Shown here in pieces: positions 42,154 through 43,779 of a DNA stretch of 43,779 nt. A model generated the notes under the pieces. It had not been told where the DNA came from. It made no database searches and saw nothing but the letters and a program-made list of their open reading frames with translations. The DNA is from Candidatus Zhuqueibacterota bacterium (GTDB taxonomy: Bacteria > Zhuqueibacterota > Zhuqueibacteria > Residuimicrobiales > Residuimicrobiaceae): positions 1 through 43,779 of the forward strand of contig CAUJEL010000210.1 of assembly GCA_963169875.1 (NCBI GenBank), in the 5' to 3' direction. A program made the translations under genes and the position numbers. How positions within the stretch are numbered: position 1 is the stretch's first letter; every line of letters begins with the position of its first letter.

Positions 42154-42545
42154 TCGTTTTAAAAGATAATTAGAGCGCGATTGACCGCGAATCCTTACTG
42201 TCCGCGGATTCCCCTTCCTCCAAGTTCAACTTACTTCTATTGTGGAAGCCGCAACCTGCTGAACTGACCGGTTGTGGCATGTCTTGAGACGGCGCGCTCT
42301 TTTCATGCATAGTGGTTCCACAGGCATGCAGCAATCTGTGGGACCGCCGAGATCATCGCCGTGCAAAGCCGGTTTGGACGCAACGGTTGCAGATTCCCGG
42401 GTGATTTGCGGCGCCGGCGGAACCCCTGCGGCTGTCGCGATGCCGCAACCAACCCAATCCTGGACATTTTTTTCTGGCAACCTTCCCTTTTTTTTCCTAT
42501 CTTTGCTACTACAATCTCATGTCAAATCATCCCGGAGTTGGTGAA
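42154..42545. other. Intergenic region before the mannosidase gene
   Basis: About 390 bases have no convincing gene: the open frames here are GC-rich and lack ribosome sites and motifs. A stem of 10 pairs (GGTTCCACAG 42314-42323 with CTGTGGGACC 42336-42345, one G-U) lies in the middle. TTGCTACTACAATCTCATGT near 42505 is part of a T-rich leader. No clear promoter or terminator. Confidence 0.45.
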
Positions 42546-43779
42546 ATGCAAAAAAAGGTTTTCTTGCTTTTGCTCGCTTTGACCCTGCCATTATTCGCCC
42601 AAAATTCAATCGAAACACTCTGTGGCAAACTGGAGAACGAAACACTTTTTCTGCTGCGCGACTGGAAATTTAACGACACGGCCATGCCCAATGGCCAGGC
42701 GGTCGATGTCGCAGATGGTGATTGGAAGACAATCACATTTCAGGAACGTCTGACCGCAGATTCGGCATGGATGCGCACCACTTACACAGTGCCGGCAACG
42801 GTTTACGGCCAGCCGGTTGGCGGACGCATCTCCATCACCCTGAATGTTGATGATGCCGGCGTCTTTTATGTGGACGGGCGTTCTCGGGGACGATTTGACT
42901 GGGACGGCTCATTCACCCTCACCGAATCCGCCCGGCCTGGTCAGGTTTTTCATCTGGCCATCAAGGCCATCAACACCGGCGGTCCCATGCGATTGATCAA
43001 TGCACGCCTGAATTTTGATGCAGTGGCTGTGCACACCCAGGAGATCGAGGATTTCATCCTCAGCCTGCGCGTTGGTGATAAGTTGCTCAGTGACGATACC
43101 TATCTGCAGATCGGCCGCACCCGTCTGGACAAGGGCATCGATCACAGCGCCACACCCGCCAGGAAACGCGCATCCCTGCGCCAACAGCTTGAAAAAGCGG
43201 CCATGTCGGTCGATCATGAAGCGCTGGCAAAAGGCCGGTTCGATGTTTTTGCCCGGTCGCTGGTCAATGCGCGTCAGGCGCTGAAACCTGTGCGTGCATT
43301 TGCCAAAGAATTTACCCTCGTGCTCGATGCCAACGCCCACATCGACTGCGCCTGGTTATGGCGCTATCTGGAGACCATCCAGATCACGCGCAATACCTTC
43401 ACTTCCGTGTTGAATATGATGGATGCACGCCCCGATTTCACCTATACCCAGAGTCAGGCGCACCTTTATTGGTGGATGGAAGACCTCTACCCTGAAGTCT
43501 TTGATCGCATCAAGACGCGCATCGCGGACAAACGCTGGGAAATCACCGGCGGCATGTGGGTGGAACCGGACTGCAACCTCATCTCCGGTGAATCCTGGGC
43601 GCGGCAGCTCCTCTACGGCAAACGCTATTTTCAGGAAAAGTTTGGCGTCGATGTCAAAATCGGCTGGAATCCCGATTCCTTCGGCTACAACTGGAACATG
43701 CCGCAGTTCTACCGCGATGCCGGCATCGACGCATTCATCACGCAAAAGATCGGCTGGAATGACACCAACATGTTCCCCT
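42546..43779 (+). CDS. Exported GH38-type alpha-mannosidase, C-terminus beyond window
   Basis: The frame runs from ATG 42546 (GGAG 8 bases before) through the window end, 411 codons. A signal peptide ends near L-F-A-Q-N. A lectin-like N-terminal beta domain (about 25-220) comes first. The GH38 catalytic domain begins near residue 255, with A-N-A-H-I-D-C-A-W-L-W (zinc-binding H-x-D) and W-N-P-D377-S-F-G-Y, whose Asp is the family nucleophile. The enzyme hydrolyses alpha-mannosides, probably in the periplasm or outside. The rest of the catalytic and C-terminal domains lie outside the window. It stands apart from the regulatory genes before it. Confidence 0.93.
   Translation, partial: MQKKVFLLLLALTLPLFAQNSIETLCGKLENETLFLLRDWKFNDTAMPNGQAVDVADGDWKTITFQERLTADSAWMRTTYTVPATVYGQPVGGRISITLNVDDAGVFYVDGRSRGRFDWDGSFTLTESARPGQVFHLAIKAINTGGPMRLINARLNFDAVAVHTQEIEDFILSLRVGDKLLSDDTYLQIGRTRLDKGIDHSATPARKRASLRQQLEKAAMSVDHEALAKGRFDVFARSLVNARQALKPVRAFAKEFTLVLDANAHIDCAWLWRYLETIQITRNTFTSVLNMMDARPDFTYTQSQAHLYWWMEDLYPEVFDRIKTRIADKRWEITGGMWVEPDCNLISGESWARQLLYGKRYFQEKFGVDVKIGWNPDSFGYNWNMPQFYRDAGIDAFITQKIGWNDTNMFP

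Noticed and set aside
42226-42544. Open frames on both strands before the mannosidase gene
   Set aside because: Composition is low-information, starts lack ribosome sites, and neither product resembles a protein family.

Overview
The window looks like a chromosomal segment of an anaerobic, Gram-negative bacterium of the FCB type. A Calditrichota/KSB1-like lineage is my guess, not a proof. The signs are outer-membrane proteins (two TonB-dependent receptors with carboxypeptidase-like N-domains, a FadL porin, a PorV/PorQ protein), a large exported protein with a type IX-style C-terminal domain, an exported GH38 mannosidase, and oxygen-sensitive Fe-S enzymes. I saw no rRNA, tRNA, CRISPR array, phage or insertion sequence.

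Layout. (1) 1-2972, minus strand: a lipoprotein/TonB-receptor pair. (2) 2995-9407: a fatty-acid module made of a FadL-type porin, a TetR regulator, EtfB, EtfA and a membrane Fe-S oxidoreductase passing Etf electrons to quinone. Three copies of one operator (TGAAT-N3-MTTCA) lie at the fadL promoter, between fadL and the regulator, and before etfBA. (3) 9424-13027: an exported S74-chaperone protein, a cupin and a NarL-type response regulator, separated by sparse intergenic DNA. (4) 13028-20459: a TonB receptor, a 1081-residue secreted protein and a PorV-like protein. (5) 20460-22604: a remnant of a membrane protein, then a minus-strand operon of a metallo-hydrolase and a HesB-like protein whose reading frame contains an in-frame UGA with a SECIS-like hairpin. 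(6) 22605-36649: a 12-gene group 4 [NiFe]-hydrogenase operon. (7) 36778-42153: an [FeFe]-hydrogenase-like sensor kinase, two receivers, a REC-PAS-kinase, a DRTGG protein and a ferritin-like protein. (8) 42546-end: a GH38 alpha-mannosidase, cut by the window edge.

The main discovery is in region 6. The hydrogenase large subunit is split by a UGA exactly at the second cysteine of its N-terminal nickel motif (R-I-C-G-I-UGA-G-S-V-H). The frame continues intact to the C-terminal D-P-C-F-S-C motif, and a perfect 7-bp stem with a GGC loop follows the UGA at SECIS distance. I read this as selenocysteine at a position that, in known enzymes, bridges Ni and Fe; classical [NiFeSe] enzymes carry Sec in the C-terminal motif instead. 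The same operon encodes an FdhF-like subunit that has lost the Sec/Cys and Arg of formate dehydrogenases, plus HydB/HydG-type diaphorase subunits and three antiporter-like membrane subunits. The complex may therefore link NAD(P)H and H2 to an ion gradient. With the Etf module this fits a fermentative or syntrophic life in which fatty-acid electrons end as H2. The downstream sensor kinase cluster probably reports H2 or ferredoxin redox state.
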